64,000 nt of DNA from Metopolophium dirhodum (GCF_019925205.1 NC_083564.1:24218447-24282446); one strand, 5' to 3'. Positions 38,701 to 51,328 are shown, counted from the first letter of the stretch. Program-made: numbers and translations. Notes: generated from the letters alone by a model not told the origin.

Positions 38701-41425
38701 TTTTAAACAATAAATACTTTTTTCGGCTTATATTATGTCAGTATTGTTGAAATGTTTGTGGGTTCCAATCGTCGAAAATATATTTATATATATTGCTCTT
38801 ACTTTTAAAGCTTGTATTATAGTATATTATACGTAATAATTAACAATTATTATTTATTAACCAAATTTCCTTTTATCTATATAATGCGAAATATAAACAT
38901 ATTAGGTAGTTCACGAGCTTCATCCCCGACTCACGCAAAGTCTAACACGCTGGAATTAACGTCCGGAGCAAACCATCACGATAACCAGCATCAACAACCA
39001 CATCACAATGGTACCTATTGTTGTTATTTGTTTAAAGCATGTTGTGTTCCTTATTATTGCTAACTATTATATTAACTGCTACTTTAAAGACGCTTGTAAA
39101 TATTTTAATACACTTTCACCGCCAAGTAACTTGGTAGGTAGTTACTTTTTTATACACGCACTCTTCGCAAAACGATACCGTTATTATGCGTTAACGACTG
39201 CAAATGCATTTAGGTTATTGTTGAAACGCAACTATTTCACTACTTCGTTTAAAACGATTCAATGCGAATATGTAGTAGGCATAAAAATCTTGGTAGACAA
39301 TTTTTAATTAGTATTGACTTTTTATAAGCTACAAAAATAATTTAGTTTCTTGTACCTATCGGGTATTATTATTTTTATGTGCAAAAGTGTTAAAACATTA
39401 TATATAATAATATCTATTATACATTGTGTGTTTAAATTCTCCGACTAGTACTATTGATCTTTAAATAAATTTCTAATCAAAAGTCGAATGCCTAAAATTC
39501 TTAAAAATGTAAGCTATTTATAACGTTTACAAATACTTACTAATACTAATTTGAACGAAATTCAGTCTGTAGAATTTTGTCCAGTTCAATACTTCAATAC
39601 TTCTTTCTTGTACCTTATAATATTTATTAATGCATGGTTTTTATAAATACAAATACCTAGATTCAAATTATATTATGTTTCATTACTGCTTTGTTGATAT
39701 TGTAATGAAATATTTGTCTACAAATTTTTTATTTGTTTTATTTTTAAACCTATTATAAATATCAACATGAACAGAAATTATTGTTATTTTTATTTTTTAT
39801 AGCATCGCCAGTTTCTTCTCCAATTAAGTCAGTTCAACGGCAAATACCACGCAACTCGCCTTGTTGTACCGCGTTATACGATTTTGAGGCTGAGAATCCA
39901 GGAGAATTAGGATTTAAGGTATGTGACTAACTGTGGCAATTACCCAATTGTGCCCACCCAGCCCTTTCCCTTTACTCCCCGTCTTGAGCATTGAGCATTT
40001 TAGTTTTATGTCCTAATAACATTTCTACGTGTCTTCAATAGTATATAATATTATTATATTAAATACGTAGATGTTTTCTTAGTAGTGAATGCTTCCTGCG
40101 ATAAAAATGTGGCTAAAGGAAAACCATTTGTATACAATAATAATTACATTGCCTTTACACAAGCGTTAATCCATCCCTGATTTCAACCTTAATTTCTTCC
40201 CCTGGATATTTTTCGCGGTTAGCTTATTATTTTTAATATAAAGATACTTGAAAATTTCACTGAATGTTTATATTAGCATTTTCTATACACGATAAAATTT
40301 TGAAAATAATTTGACACTTTTTGAGCGGTTTACGGACATTGTCAGTTTTTATTTTGTTTAGTTTTTTTTTTCTATAAATATCAATACAATTTTATTTGTT
40401 GGGTAAAAAAGCGTGAAAATTTAATGCAAGGCTCCTAATATATTATAAATTTAATATATTATTACAATAGCAGTTGAAAAATATTAAAAATACATAGCCA
40501 CAATTTTTTTTTTATAAGCATTTAAAGTTCAAATTTTGACAAAATTTATCAAATGTTTAACTTTTACAGCCAAGGATTGAAAATTGAAAACAAGGCTCCA
40601 CGTAAATAGGTTATACTTAAATTACTTTATTCACAATAATATCATCAAATATACTTGGTAATATCATAGGCTGACTGACCGTTTTCGCTCAGAATCGTTT
40701 TTCTTATAAATATCATTGAATTCAAATTTAAAACCATCCATTACAGTGACCCACTTGTAACCTACTGTACAGCAGAGCAACATCCACTTTGTAGTACCCA
40801 CCTTTTTATTTTTGTGTCTGTCATCACCGTTCATTGCTTCGATGTTCTTCAATAGTATGTCGTTCGATGGGAAAGTGAATCTAGTTGGTAAATTCAGGAG
40901 GTAAAATTGTGTAACCTAGTGTACAAGGTACAGCACTTGCCCACCTTTTTCAATATGTATTATCAAGAAAAGTATTCAAACTGCTTAACTATACTTTATT
41001 TAGTGATATAATATATTAACATGTTCTATAATTCCATAGTCCATACTATATGGATTCTGAGTTAAACGTTTTTTCCACCCCCGGCTCTCTCGCAAACAAA
41101 CTTTTACTTCGAGTACTGCCTGATATACCGCCATCACCATTCCTAGTCGCCTAATGCCTTTAACTAAAATACATATTTATTTAATAACAATTACGGACAG
41201 AGCCCAATTTATACAAAGACATGTTTTGAATATATTGGTGCATAACAAATAATTTAGGAGAAAAAACAATAATATGTAATAATAATGACGATAACGTGTT
41301 TTCAGGAGGGTGAGACTATAATACTGCTGAACAGGGTCGACGAAAACTGGTACGAGGGCAGTACTAACGGCCGTACCGGATACTTCCCAGTCACATACGT
41401 ACAAGTCGTCGTGGCTCTACCTTAA
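32706..41425 (+). CDS. EndoA: Endophilin-A (N-BAR and SH3 membrane-remodelling protein)
   Basis: Eleven coding exons: 32706-32750, 35250-35318, 35405-35755, 35822-35888, 35969-36069, 36231-36334, 37127-37221, 37582-37623, 38906-39010, 39803-39918 and 41306-41425. They sum to 1215 nt, 404 residues plus TAA, with GT-AG introns and matching phases. The start MAFAGLKKQINKANQ is the conserved amphipathic helix 0. The N-BAR domain follows to about residue 260 and includes DFVDMERKTDVTYELVEEL. A variable proline/histidine-rich linker leads to an SH3 domain from about 347 (CCTALYDFEAENPGELGFK) to about 401, with ALYDF, ENWYEG and the GYFPVTYV core. The family bends membranes and recruits dynamin and synaptojanin during synaptic-vesicle endocytosis. 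Fly endophilin is around 370 residues; the extra length is mainly the linker exon 9. Introns 1, 8 and 10 hold repeats. Identification is firm. Confidence 0.96.
40240..40850 (-). repeat. R2 interspersed repeat, copy 3, in endophilin intron 10
   Basis: Inverted relative to the other copies: the TAACCTACTGTACAGCAGAG block is at about 40757-40776, with CCATTACAGTGACCCACTTG just before it, and the AT-rich body runs leftward to ATAAAATTTTGAAAATAATT. It lies inside the last intron, so it is transcribed antisense in endophilin pre-mRNA. Confidence 0.7.
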
Positions 41426-43780
41426 GCAACGCAACTGCAATTGACGAAGACGACGACACCGAACAGACCACGACGCCAACTCCTCTACCCCCTGCGTAAG
41501 ACTTGTTAAAATAAAAAAAAAGCATTATAGTAATGTTATATTATATAATGTCGCCCACAAGCGTATAAAATGTCGATACGCTTCGTATGTAGGTACCTAT
41601 ACACCGACGACATTGAAACATTATAATAACAATATATTTATTATGATTTGTAATAATATGATCGAAATACAAACCGATTTATTTGTGTGTGTGGGACGAC
41701 TCTGTCGTCGTGTCGCTACGTAAAACTTACATTTAATCCCCTGGCAATAAATGATATAATAGAAACAGAAAAAAATTACCAATATTATAACACACGCTAC
41801 TTGTTAATTCCATTCGGTTTTGTTGTTTGTAGGTGTATATTCTTCTTCTTCTAATATTACTATTACTACTACTACTATAATACTACTATTACTACTATAA
41901 TTATAATTATATTTATTAATTATTAATTATTATTGTTATCATGATATTATATATTATATTATTATATTCGTTGGCCGCGTTTTAAGATAAGAATTCAATG
42001 TGCGTTTAGCCATGAAAAAAACGTTTATTCACCAAATTCAACCGTAGGCATTAGTGGATAGATAGTATTTATTTTTTTTTTTGGACTTTTGAGAATCTTA
42101 TTATATTGCGTTACGTTTTAACTTTTCTCTTTGGCTCTCTTTGGCACTCTGTGCGTTTTCGACTAGATAACACACGCGAAAGGATACATGTTTTATACGT
42201 GTATTCTGTTGGTGCAAAGTTCAAGCTCAACTTGTCCTCCTGTGTTTCTCTACCGTGGTTATAGTCACCCCAATGGTATTATATCTGTGTTCCCCTAGAT
42301 ATTACCGATTACCAAGTAATTTATTATTATTATGCATTCATTTTTTATATACCTATATTAATCGTAATAAGTAATAACTTTATATATCATTATATATAAA
42401 AAAACAAAAAATTCTTAAAAATTCGCTTGTTACCATTTGCTAAACAAAATGTCTGTAAATAAGTTTTCTGATAAACATTAGACAATAAATATGTTAAATA
42501 CTTCAAGTGAATATTAAACAAAAAAAGTTAAAAATATGATAATAATGTTATTTAATATATATATAATATGTTATCACTTATCATTATTTGTATTTCAATG
42601 TTGAGTGTGTATTTGTAGTGTAACCTACCTAGGGATAAAAAAAAGTTTAAATTAAATTATAACCTGCATAATATTATGTTTTTCCTCAACAGTTTTAATA
42701 ACAAAAATTACTAATTTTTATATCACTAATTTATTTAATGGCTATGCCTCTATTCTTGTTCTCATTTAACAATAATTTAGTAATACATTTTTAGTCGAAA
42801 TATGTTACTCCTTTAAAAAAAAATCTTTATCACTATAAGTTATAGAATTATCCTATATTGAGTGTTTTTGTAAGCGTTGGACGTCTTTATATAGTTATGT
42901 TATTGTATAACTCCATTATTTATGTATTAATTCCTAGATTAAATATACCTAAATAAAACTAAACTCAGACTTCGACATGTCGCCAATAATAAATGTATGT
43001 TGGATTTCAAATAGAAATATAGAATGGATGAATACATAAATAGATTTCAATAATGCGCATTGCCAGCCTTCCCATATGAGTGCTTATTTAAGTATATTTA
43101 ATCTATAATTAAACAAATATAATAAAATAAAATTTTCATTTTTGTGAAAAAAAATACAAAAAAATATAAATAAATCCAAATTGACTGCATTTTTGGAAAT
43201 CAAATTATAAATTGTTTTGTTGTATTCTTTATTTCATACCTTTTTATTTTTCGTTGTTCGGTATTATTTTTATTTATAGTTATTACTACTATATATTAAA
43301 TTTGTAATCAACCGAACTATACTAATATGGAGGATGAAGATAGTAAATATTTTAATGATATTTAGGTAGTTTTGTAAAAATGAATTCCTAGGAAAAATTA
43401 AGTGAATCCTTAATAGTTAATAGTATTTAAATATGAAGTTAATTGAAAATTTAAATACATTTACTGGTTAATAATCATCCACAACAGAATTACTAAATCC
43501 ATCATACAATTTGTATTATTCATATTAATTTATTATTTTTATGCGTTTATTACGAGTAATTTATGATACTATCACTCGACATTGTGTATTGACCAATAAA
43601 AAACCTCTGTCCATAGTTATATGCTTGCCATGTTAAGTACCACTAAATCTGTACTTCATATGTACTGTAGATGAGCCCCTAAAAACAAAATATTGGGGGA
43701 GGAGTTTCGTCTTTTATTTTAACATTTTGTCAGGGGTTTTCAGTTATCAGGATAGATATAACATAAATGGTAATCGAAAA
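41426..43780 (+). other. Endophilin 3' UTR and downstream AT-rich DNA
   Basis: Several AATAAA hexamers follow the stop (for example near 41745) and could end the transcript. Short triplet runs (ACT at 41864-41897) occur. No further gene recognised. Confidence 0.4.
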
Positions 43781-43781
43781 A

Positions 43782-44333
43782 AAAATCCCCAGACTACAAT
43801 ATTACTCACAACCACATGCAACATGAACAAATATTTTTTAAACGTTAATAAGTATCTATAATTACCATTTACCACATTATTAATATTTAATTACAAATAA
43901 GTATATTATATTATATTATGTTATTAAAAAAATTATATACTATAAATAATATTTTGTTTTAAATTACGATAATATATTATGTGTAATATGCCTCGTTCCT
44001 ACATTTAATAAACTATTGTTTGATAATTATTATTATTATTACCTATATTTTGTATAATATTTTTGTATACTATGTTTTTACCTTTATTATTTGACGTATC
44101 GATCATTCGAAATATTTTTATATGCTATATTTGTGAAGTTGTTAAATTAATTAAGTTGAATAGTAAATATTATTTATAATGTATAATAATATAATATAAT
44201 ATACGTATTTGTAATTAAATATTAATAATGTGGTAAATGGTAATTATAGATACTAATTAACGTTTAAAAAATATTTGTTCATGTTACATGTAGTTGTGAG
44301 TAATATAAATTGTAGTCTGGGGATTTTTTTTTA
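43782..44333. mobile_element. Palindromic element, 125-bp arms
   Basis: The left arm from about 43790 (CCCCAGACTACAATATTACT) to 43916 is inverted at about 44205-44332 (ending GTAGTCTGGGG). The arms differ at only a few positions. The middle is AT-rich with no frame. AACATAAAT is found on both sides (near 43764 and 44342) and may be a target duplication. Confidence 0.65.
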
Positions 44334-44361
44334 CAGGATTTAACATAAATCATTATTGGTA

Positions 44362-44801
44362 GTTAAGAGGACGCTACACCCGCATGTGTTGTCTCCGTCT
44401 TACAAATTTACAACATAGCAAAAACTGTTTTGCGCTGGAAAGAACCGAGAAGGCTACATTTATAACTAAGAAACGAGATTTTCACCACATAAAAAGAAGA
44501 GCTTTGGCTGTGCAACATTGTTTTAATTTTTTTGATATCACTTATATGAAAAAAGTTCTTACTGTTTCAAAAACCATTAGTGTTTGTGTTTTTCAAACTT
44601 AAAAAACTTTTTTCATATAAATGATATCAAAAAAATAAAAACAACGTTGCACAGCCAAAGCTCTTCTTTTTATGTGGTGAAAATCTCGTTTCTTAGTTAT
44701 GACTGTAGCCTTCTCGGTTCTTTCCCACGCAAAACCGTTTTTGCCATGTTATACATTTGTAAGACGGAGACAACACATGCGGGTGTAGCGTCCTCTTAAA
44801 C
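44362..44801. mobile_element. TTAA-flanked palindromic MITE
   Basis: The arms of about 200 bp are near-perfect inverted repeats. The left starts TTAAGAGGACGCTACACCCG and the right ends CGGGTGTAGCGTCCTCTTAA. The only open frames are passages through the arms. The termini TTAA-GAGGACGC are set in a host sequence that also occurs, without the insert, at 51.05 kb (GGTAGTTTTTAAAATAACAC). This points to a TTAA target. Classical piggyBac ends begin with CC rather than GA, so the class is open. Confidence 0.8.
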
Positions 44802-44956
44802 ACCAATCAAACTCTTATAGTTATATAAGAATACTTTACTTTACTTTGTATTCAATTTTTTTCAAATACTTTATAGTGCTTACTAATCAAACAAAATAAC
44901 ATAAAGGCTATAAAGTAACTATTTAAATTATTTATAATAGTTTTACAGTGATAAAA
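44802..44956. repeat. Host repeat carrying the TTAA MITEs (paralogue at 51040-51245)
   Basis: ACCAATCAAAC, TATAGTGCTTACTAATCAAA, AAAGTAACTATTTAA and AATAGTTTTACAGTGAT appear here and in the same order at 51.07-51.24 kb. In the 51-kb copy both MITE insertion points are empty. Confidence 0.75.
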
Positions 44957-45360
44957 TAACTTAAGAGGACGCTACACTGCAGATATTTTTTTATCTTCGT
45001 CTTACAAATGCGTAACTTATCAAATATACGCTCAGCAGAACGCGTTTAGCTCTGTTAGTTTAAAAATTAGAGTAAATCGACCTATTATGAAACTTGATGG
45101 TAAGTACATTATCTGTTTTTGTATTAGGGTTTTTTACGATAGTTCAATTTTTTAGTAAGTTATGCGTAGGTTTGGTTAGGTTAGGTTAGATAGCGTAAAT
45201 TAAAAATGCTCATAACTCTTAAAAACTGAATTATCGTAAAAACCCACTTACGAACACAGATAATGTTATTACCATCAAGTTTCATAATAGATCGATCCAC
45301 TCTAATTTTTAAACTAACGGAGCTAAACACGTTCCGCTGAGCGTAAATTTGGTATGGCAT
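44953..45360. mobile_element. Second TTAA palindromic MITE, right end missing
   Basis: It begins TTAAGAGGACGCTACACTGC, like the MITE at 44362. Its own arms are distinct: about 45017-45115 is inverted at about 45255-45358 (AACTTGATGGTAA and TTACCATCAAGTT). The loop contains three TTAGG units near 45175-45189. No CCTCTTAA right end is present, so it is truncated or was replaced by the sequence after 45360. Confidence 0.65.
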
Positions 45361-45398
45361 GCACTTATTGTAACACTGGGTCCTACGTGAGCGACGGT

Positions 45399-45559
45399 GA
45401 ACCCTATTCGGACACAGCATGTTCCGGCTGCATCCGAATTAGTTCCCATACCTACCTGAAAATTGACATCCGAATTGGTTCCCGAAAATCCAAGCAACAC
45501 ACATCCGAATAGGTTCCCGGTATTCTAGGTTGGCGGTACACATCGGAATTGGTTACCGA
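45399..45559. repeat. Spaced array of the motif CATCCGAATTGGTTCCCG
   Basis: Four direct copies begin at 45431, 45467, 45502 and 45541, spaced 36, 35 and 39 bases, with one to three mismatches each. An inverted copy (GAACCCTATTCGGAC) lies at 45399-45413. The spacers are unrelated to each other. The array sits at the truncated edge of the TTAA MITE. Confidence 0.7.
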
Positions 45560-47680
45560 TGAACACTTTTGAAAAAGGTGAAATACAATCATTTAATATT
45601 ATTGTAACATATTTCTCATCTTTGTAAGTTCGGCTATATAAAATGAAATAAATTGTCATTTGGATAAAAACCGTGATAAAACCGGTGTTAGATTATCGAT
45701 ATGGACGGATATAGACTCGTTACTTGTTAGTCGGTATCAACAGCATTCAGTAAATCACCGCAATAACCGCAGAGTATACGTATAGTGATTGTATTTGCGT
45801 TTTTGTTTGTGTTTAAAACTTCTCAAATATGGAATTTATGTACAGTGAAAAAAATAAAAACTTATCGTAGGTATTAAAAGGTTATAAATTTGGGTTTCAA
45901 AAAAAGTTGGCAGACGACATTGACCGTTGGACATGTGTGAAAAGAAATGTAAGTCGTATTTGAAAATAAATAATTTAAATACAATTGTTCGACGGCAGAC
46001 GATATTGACAATCTGTGTTTATTGACGGTACCTTTAATAGTAGTCCAAAGCTTTTTTACCAACTATTTTCAATTCACGGTGTAAAAAAAACTACTATGTC
46101 CCCCTAGTTTTCTATTATTATATTACATTTTATTTTATATTTTGAATTTAAAAAAAAAAAACATTATTTTTATTATTATAATATTATTTATTATTCTACC
46201 ATGACTATTTAAAAATTAAATGAAATTAACGAATTTTAAAAAAGAGATATTTAATTAAAAATAAAAGTACCTAGCTTTATGACAAAAAGCATAATAATTT
46301 TTAACCATACCTGCATAATATTATGTGGACAGTCCTAAGTCTGTATAAAATGGTTATAAAATATTAAGTGCACGAATCATACACCGATTCTCTATATTAA
46401 AATTATTATAAATTTTTATTTTTATTTAATTTATTTTATCCAAAATTCCATAATTTCTAGGTATTATTCCTAATCACAGACATTTATTATTTCTTTAACT
46501 TTGCAACCGAAATACTATTATAATATTGTAATAAACGGTTTAAAATTGAAGTTGTTTTTTACAAACATTTGTATCATTTTATAAGTCGTAACCCGTAATA
46601 GCTGAACGACCGAGAATACTATTAACTGGTTTCTTTATATTTTTAACGTAAATGATTTATAACAATTATAACTATATCTACGTTAGAAATAACAAGTTAC
46701 TGAATGGATATCAGACAGAAGCCTGTTTACTTATAAGTAACTATTATAATATATAAGCATGGTAGGAACTTGCTTGCGATTGCATTTTTCAAACGCGGCG
46801 GCAAATTAACATCGTATTTTTCTCTCTATTGTCTTGTCCTCCTCAAAATTAACTTTTTGTTTATAACTGTATGGTTGAACATTTTTTTTTTGTATTTCCT
46901 TTGCTTGTCCTAAACTAACTAAAAATTATACGAGATCTACTTTAATTAATAATCAGTAACGAAAAATTGAGTAACTTGTTTGTTTAACGACACATAACTT
47001 ATAGCCAGACTCCAGACGACTTTATTTAGTATTTCATGCATGTTATACATTCGAAAACTCAAGTTTAATTTTGTTTTAAATGCATATTGTATTCATTTAG
47101 AAAGAGTTAATTTGTACTTACTTATACATTGTGTTTTGAATTAATTTATCGGTGGATTTTCTAAAATGCTTACAGATGCAAAATTGGTAAATACGTCCCT
47201 AATCTCGATGATTCAAAAACAGTATAATATTGTTATTTATGAGACATTATATTTTATGCATTTTTTGCAATTTTCGATTATAAAATGATGTTCACACGGC
47301 GTGTTGAATAGGCAATTAAGGTGCACATGAATGTCTAGTAATTTATTGTTTGTATCCGCAGAGTATATTAAATATTGTACAAAATTATATAATTACTCAA
47401 TAGTATTTGAAAAAAAAAAAATCTTTTTCAGGCTGTTATTCTAATGAAGAATCCAAATAATTAAACAACGTAAAAAACAATAATATGATATTTGGATCTT
47501 GTGCTTTATATACAAAAATGTTATTTTGTTCTTGTAAGTTATATTGTTAATTTTTATTACTTACAACAGTTATAATACACAACCAGTTTTGCCGTGTCGG
47601 TCTTGCTCATGTTTTGGTCCCCGACACGTCCATTTTCAATGGGCTCCAGTAAAAACAACCTTTTTAAATTTCTATAAATG
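45560..47680. other. AT-rich intergenic DNA, nothing recognised
   Basis: No coding region or paired repeats were found. Confidence 0.4.
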
Positions 47681-47689
47681 CAATTAACT

Positions 47690-48530
47690 AACATCCATGA
47701 ACTTGCCCCCCCCCCCACATTAACCAACACACATCAAAAGTATGCCAAAAAATAGCGAATAATTAGCAAGTAATAGCAAGTTGGTTTTCAAAATTAGCAA
47801 GTTATTTTCACATTTTATATGGTCAATTTTTAATTAGGTGGGCCAAGTTCAGGTAGCCCATCCACTTTATCCGATCCTCTCCAATAATATGCCAAAAAAT
47901 AGCAATTAATTAGCAAGTAATAACAAGTTGGTTTTCAAAATTAGCAAGTCAAGTTACTATTAGCAAAACAAATATTGCACCAGGTGGTACATGAAGATGC
48001 CCCCCCCCCCCTGACTGTGTGCAAAAATTTTCAAAATTATTGCATACAGTTGTAAATTAATTGTAAATTCAATACTTGAATTTGTAAACAGCCACCTCGG
48101 TTGTTGAGTCAAAAATAAGTTTCAGGGGGCCAAGTTCACGCAGCCCTCCGCAATCTGTCTGATCAGTTCCGTTCAAATTGTAAACAATTGTAAATTCAAT
48201 CCCCGAATCAGTAAATTATCAGAAAATTTAGAAATCAAAAAACATTAAAAATCAAACAATCAGACAGATTGCGGGGGGGCTGCGTGAACTTGGCCCCCTG
48301 AAACTTATTTTTGACTCAACAGTCGAGGTCGCTGTTTACAAATTCAAGTATTGAATTTACAATTAATTTACAACTGTTTGCAATAATTTTGAAAATGTTT
48401 ACATATAAAATGTGAAAATAACTTGCTAATTTTGAAAACCAACTTGCTATTACTTGCTAATTATTCGCTATTTTTTGGCATACTTTTGATGTGGATTGGT
48501 TAACGTGGGTGGGCCAAGTTCATGGACGTA
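47690..48530. mobile_element. Nested palindromic element (palindrome within palindrome)
   Basis: Outer arms: about 47692-47824 (CATCCATGAACTTG ... AGCGAATAATTAGCAAGTAA) are inverted at about 48390-48527 (ending CCAAGTTCATGGAC). Inner arms: about 48030-48180 are inverted at 48256-48390, both carrying GGGGGCCAAGTTCACG/CGTGAACTTGGCCCCC. Part of the left outer arm is also directly repeated at 47885-47965. The ends share an AAGTTCA core with the inner arms, so the inner unit looks like a second, related element inserted into the first. No ORF. Confidence 0.7.
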
Positions 48531-51039
48531 AATAACTAATAAGATTACTACAAATATATACATTAATAAACTGTAAAAGGTTAACTTTTACAATTCCAAT
48601 ATACCAAATACCTAAGTATTACCAATATACCAATGCCTAGGTATTCCAAATACCTATGGCTCGTAACGTTATGACCTAATATAGATTTTAAAAAAATGTT
48701 ATACAAATTTCAAAAATTACTATAAATTAATGGTTTCAATAATTTGAATCAGAAATACATTTTTACGACTAATACTATGATTGTCGATTAGAAAAATAAA
48801 AGTACCTGCATGGTGCAACTGTATAAACTATAAGATAAGTTCCATGGCTGTATTGGAAACATATGTTAGAATATATAGTCTATATTAATAATTGAAGGAT
48901 TGGGCTAAATTACACGTTAGGTTAGGTACTTTTTTTTCCAAACTAATACGTAACAAAAAAGTTGTTACTTAAAACGAAAAATATGCAAAAAAATACCTAC
49001 AACTGAAACTAGAAGAAAGCAAATTAAAATGTGTACCAATATATTTCTATAAAAACGAGCATCACATAAAATCATCAGATAAAATGTAATAATGTTAAGT
49101 TTGCAGTTCCTGGCCACAATGTTGTGCCATAAGTTTTTTTAAGAAAATTACCTCAGGTTTAAAATGGTAGGATGTGTGATAGCTTAAAAATGTCATATAT
49201 ATAATTAATAAAAAAAACCAAATATTGGGGTAGGTTGACCTTAACTTTTTGATTTTGAAATGTTCAGCATGCTACTGCCTGGTAATAATCATTAGTACCT
49301 ATATATCAAACTGTAATGATTATTGGGTTGATAATAAATTATTATAATATAATCATAATCACAAGCAAAACAACAAATTCACAGTTAGACATTAAGATAT
49401 TATAAATGCATGTTTGGCCCCCATATAGAAAAACAATTTAATGTGCCAGACAACTACCGATAATTGATATTAACTAATATATTGATCTATATTAAAAATA
49501 AAACACAAATTAATAATTATTTTGACTGCCAGTCCTATTTTATTATCCACACATCAATTTTATTAGCTTAATATTTTAATACATAATAAATTGTGCACTA
49601 AATAAGTTAATAGTTAAAATAATTAATGATTACAATTTTAAGATTATAATATGATTTGTGCATTTTAAAGTTTTAAACCACTAATACATTTACAATTTTA
49701 GCTATTAAGAGGATATTTTATATATACCCAAATTGTTTGAAGTAAATTACATTTCTAGTTTCAATACCTATGGCAGTGCTTAAAAAAAATATATATGTGT
49801 AAATTCTATTACACATACAAAACAAAAATTGAATACAATTTCATTCTTAACATTAACTCATAATTACCCTTATTAAACAATGGTCCAATACTTAACGTTA
49901 CTACTAAATTTAATTTCAATATTAAATAGAGAAAACACAACATAATAAGGTGCTTCGACATATTTTTGATAACATTAAAGAAAACGCTTCCGCCTAATTT
50001 TTTGGAATAATTATAAAGCAATCAAAAATAAAAAACAATTATATATTAATTTTAAATTAAAATATTTTAAGTTGCTTTATAGTTCAGATATATTTGTGAT
50101 TATTAAAAGGATAGATCTGTCATATAAACTAGAAGATGATAAAAAAACACAATATAAAAATATAAAACAGTCAAGTCAAGAGTTACACAATTAGAAAAAT
50201 TCAAACACTTAAAAGTTATTTTTAAATGCATTTGTTGATGGTAATATATCATTTAATCATATTTAAATGTTTTTATACTAGCTTTATGTAACAAATTTAC
50301 TATTAGAGTAAAACAAATCTAAATTTCCATGGTTGCATCTTTCTTTTTAAATTAAATTTTTATAGACTTATTTTAACATAATGTTAGGGGTTTTCATAAT
50401 CTATTTTTTGTCAGGATAAATATAATTTGTTTTAAAATAAACTAAATTAGGAACAATGCTTTAAAATAATAGTTTACATTTATCAACTTAATATTGATAA
50501 TGGTATTTGATATTATTTATTGAAATTTTTATATTTGGATATTAGAGACAATAAAATATATTATTTAGTTAAATTCTTCGAATTTATTACATTATAACAT
50601 TGTTAATTTTATTGTATTTATTAATGTTTTTACTGAAAAATAGTATAGCTTCGCTAAGATTTTGCTTCGACTCAAAATAGCACAAATACAACTTGATTAA
50701 ATTAGTAATATGGGCATTTTATGAAAATGTAAAAATAATGTGTTTACATGGACTGTCAATGGTCTAAGCAAATAAATTATTAATTTTATTAATTTATAAA
50801 AACTTTTGTTACTTAGTTGGACGTTAAAAAATATTTTATAAAAAAAATTGTTTTGAATAATTCATTCAATTTAATGTTGATTTATATATGTATATTCATA
50901 TAGTTAAGTTAATTATTCTGTAATACTTTATTTTATCAACTAATGCATTTAAAATATTTTGATACATTTCTTATTTCTTAATTTAATAACTAAAACAATA
51001 GTACAGTTGAATGAAATCTAATATCTATTAGCTGTAAGA
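48531..51039. other. AT-rich intergenic DNA
   Basis: No gene recognised. A stretch near 50380-50435 (TTAGGGGTTTTC, GTCAGGATAAATATAA) resembles 43.70-43.77 kb, so the paralogous host repeat may extend through this interval. Confidence 0.4.
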
Positions 51040-51245
51040 CATGATCATCATAGGTAGTTTTTAAAATAACACTAATCAAACACACAAATTATACACAAAA
51101 TAGAATAAGAATACAACTTTTCTCTGTATTCAAATTTTTTCAAATTTTGTATAGTGCTTATCAACCAAACAAAACTAACCTAATGACTAAAAAAGTAACT
51201 ATTTAATTTATTTATAATAGTTTTACAGTGATAGAATAACTTAAA
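51040..51245. repeat. Host repeat, copy without MITE insertions
   Basis: It matches 44338-44361 plus 44799-44957 with both insertions absent: GGTAGTTTTTAAAATAACAC corresponds to the first site and AATAACTTAAAACTTTC to the second. Confidence 0.7.
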
Positions 51246-51328
51246 ACTTTCTTTTTTTAATTTTTGACATACTAAGTGTTGTGGTTGTAAAATGAATTTA
51301 ATAATGTAATATTTTTATTAATTAAGTA

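Noticed and set aside
39008..39307. 99-codon open frame overlapping endophilin intron 9
   Set aside because: It begins inside exon 9 in another frame and continues through the intron. No similarity to known proteins is apparent.
44384..44799. Two open frames of about 70 codons in the TTAA MITE
   Set aside because: They are the two inverted arms read through in different frames. One arm is the complement of the other, so coding is not supported.
45172..45190. Three TTAGG units (insect telomere repeat)
   Set aside because: Only three units, located in the loop of a palindromic element. Too short to be telomeric or an interstitial telomere tract.
45399..45559. CRISPR-like appearance of the spaced motif array
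   Set aside because: Eukaryotic context, only four degenerate direct copies, one inverted copy, and no cas-type genes.
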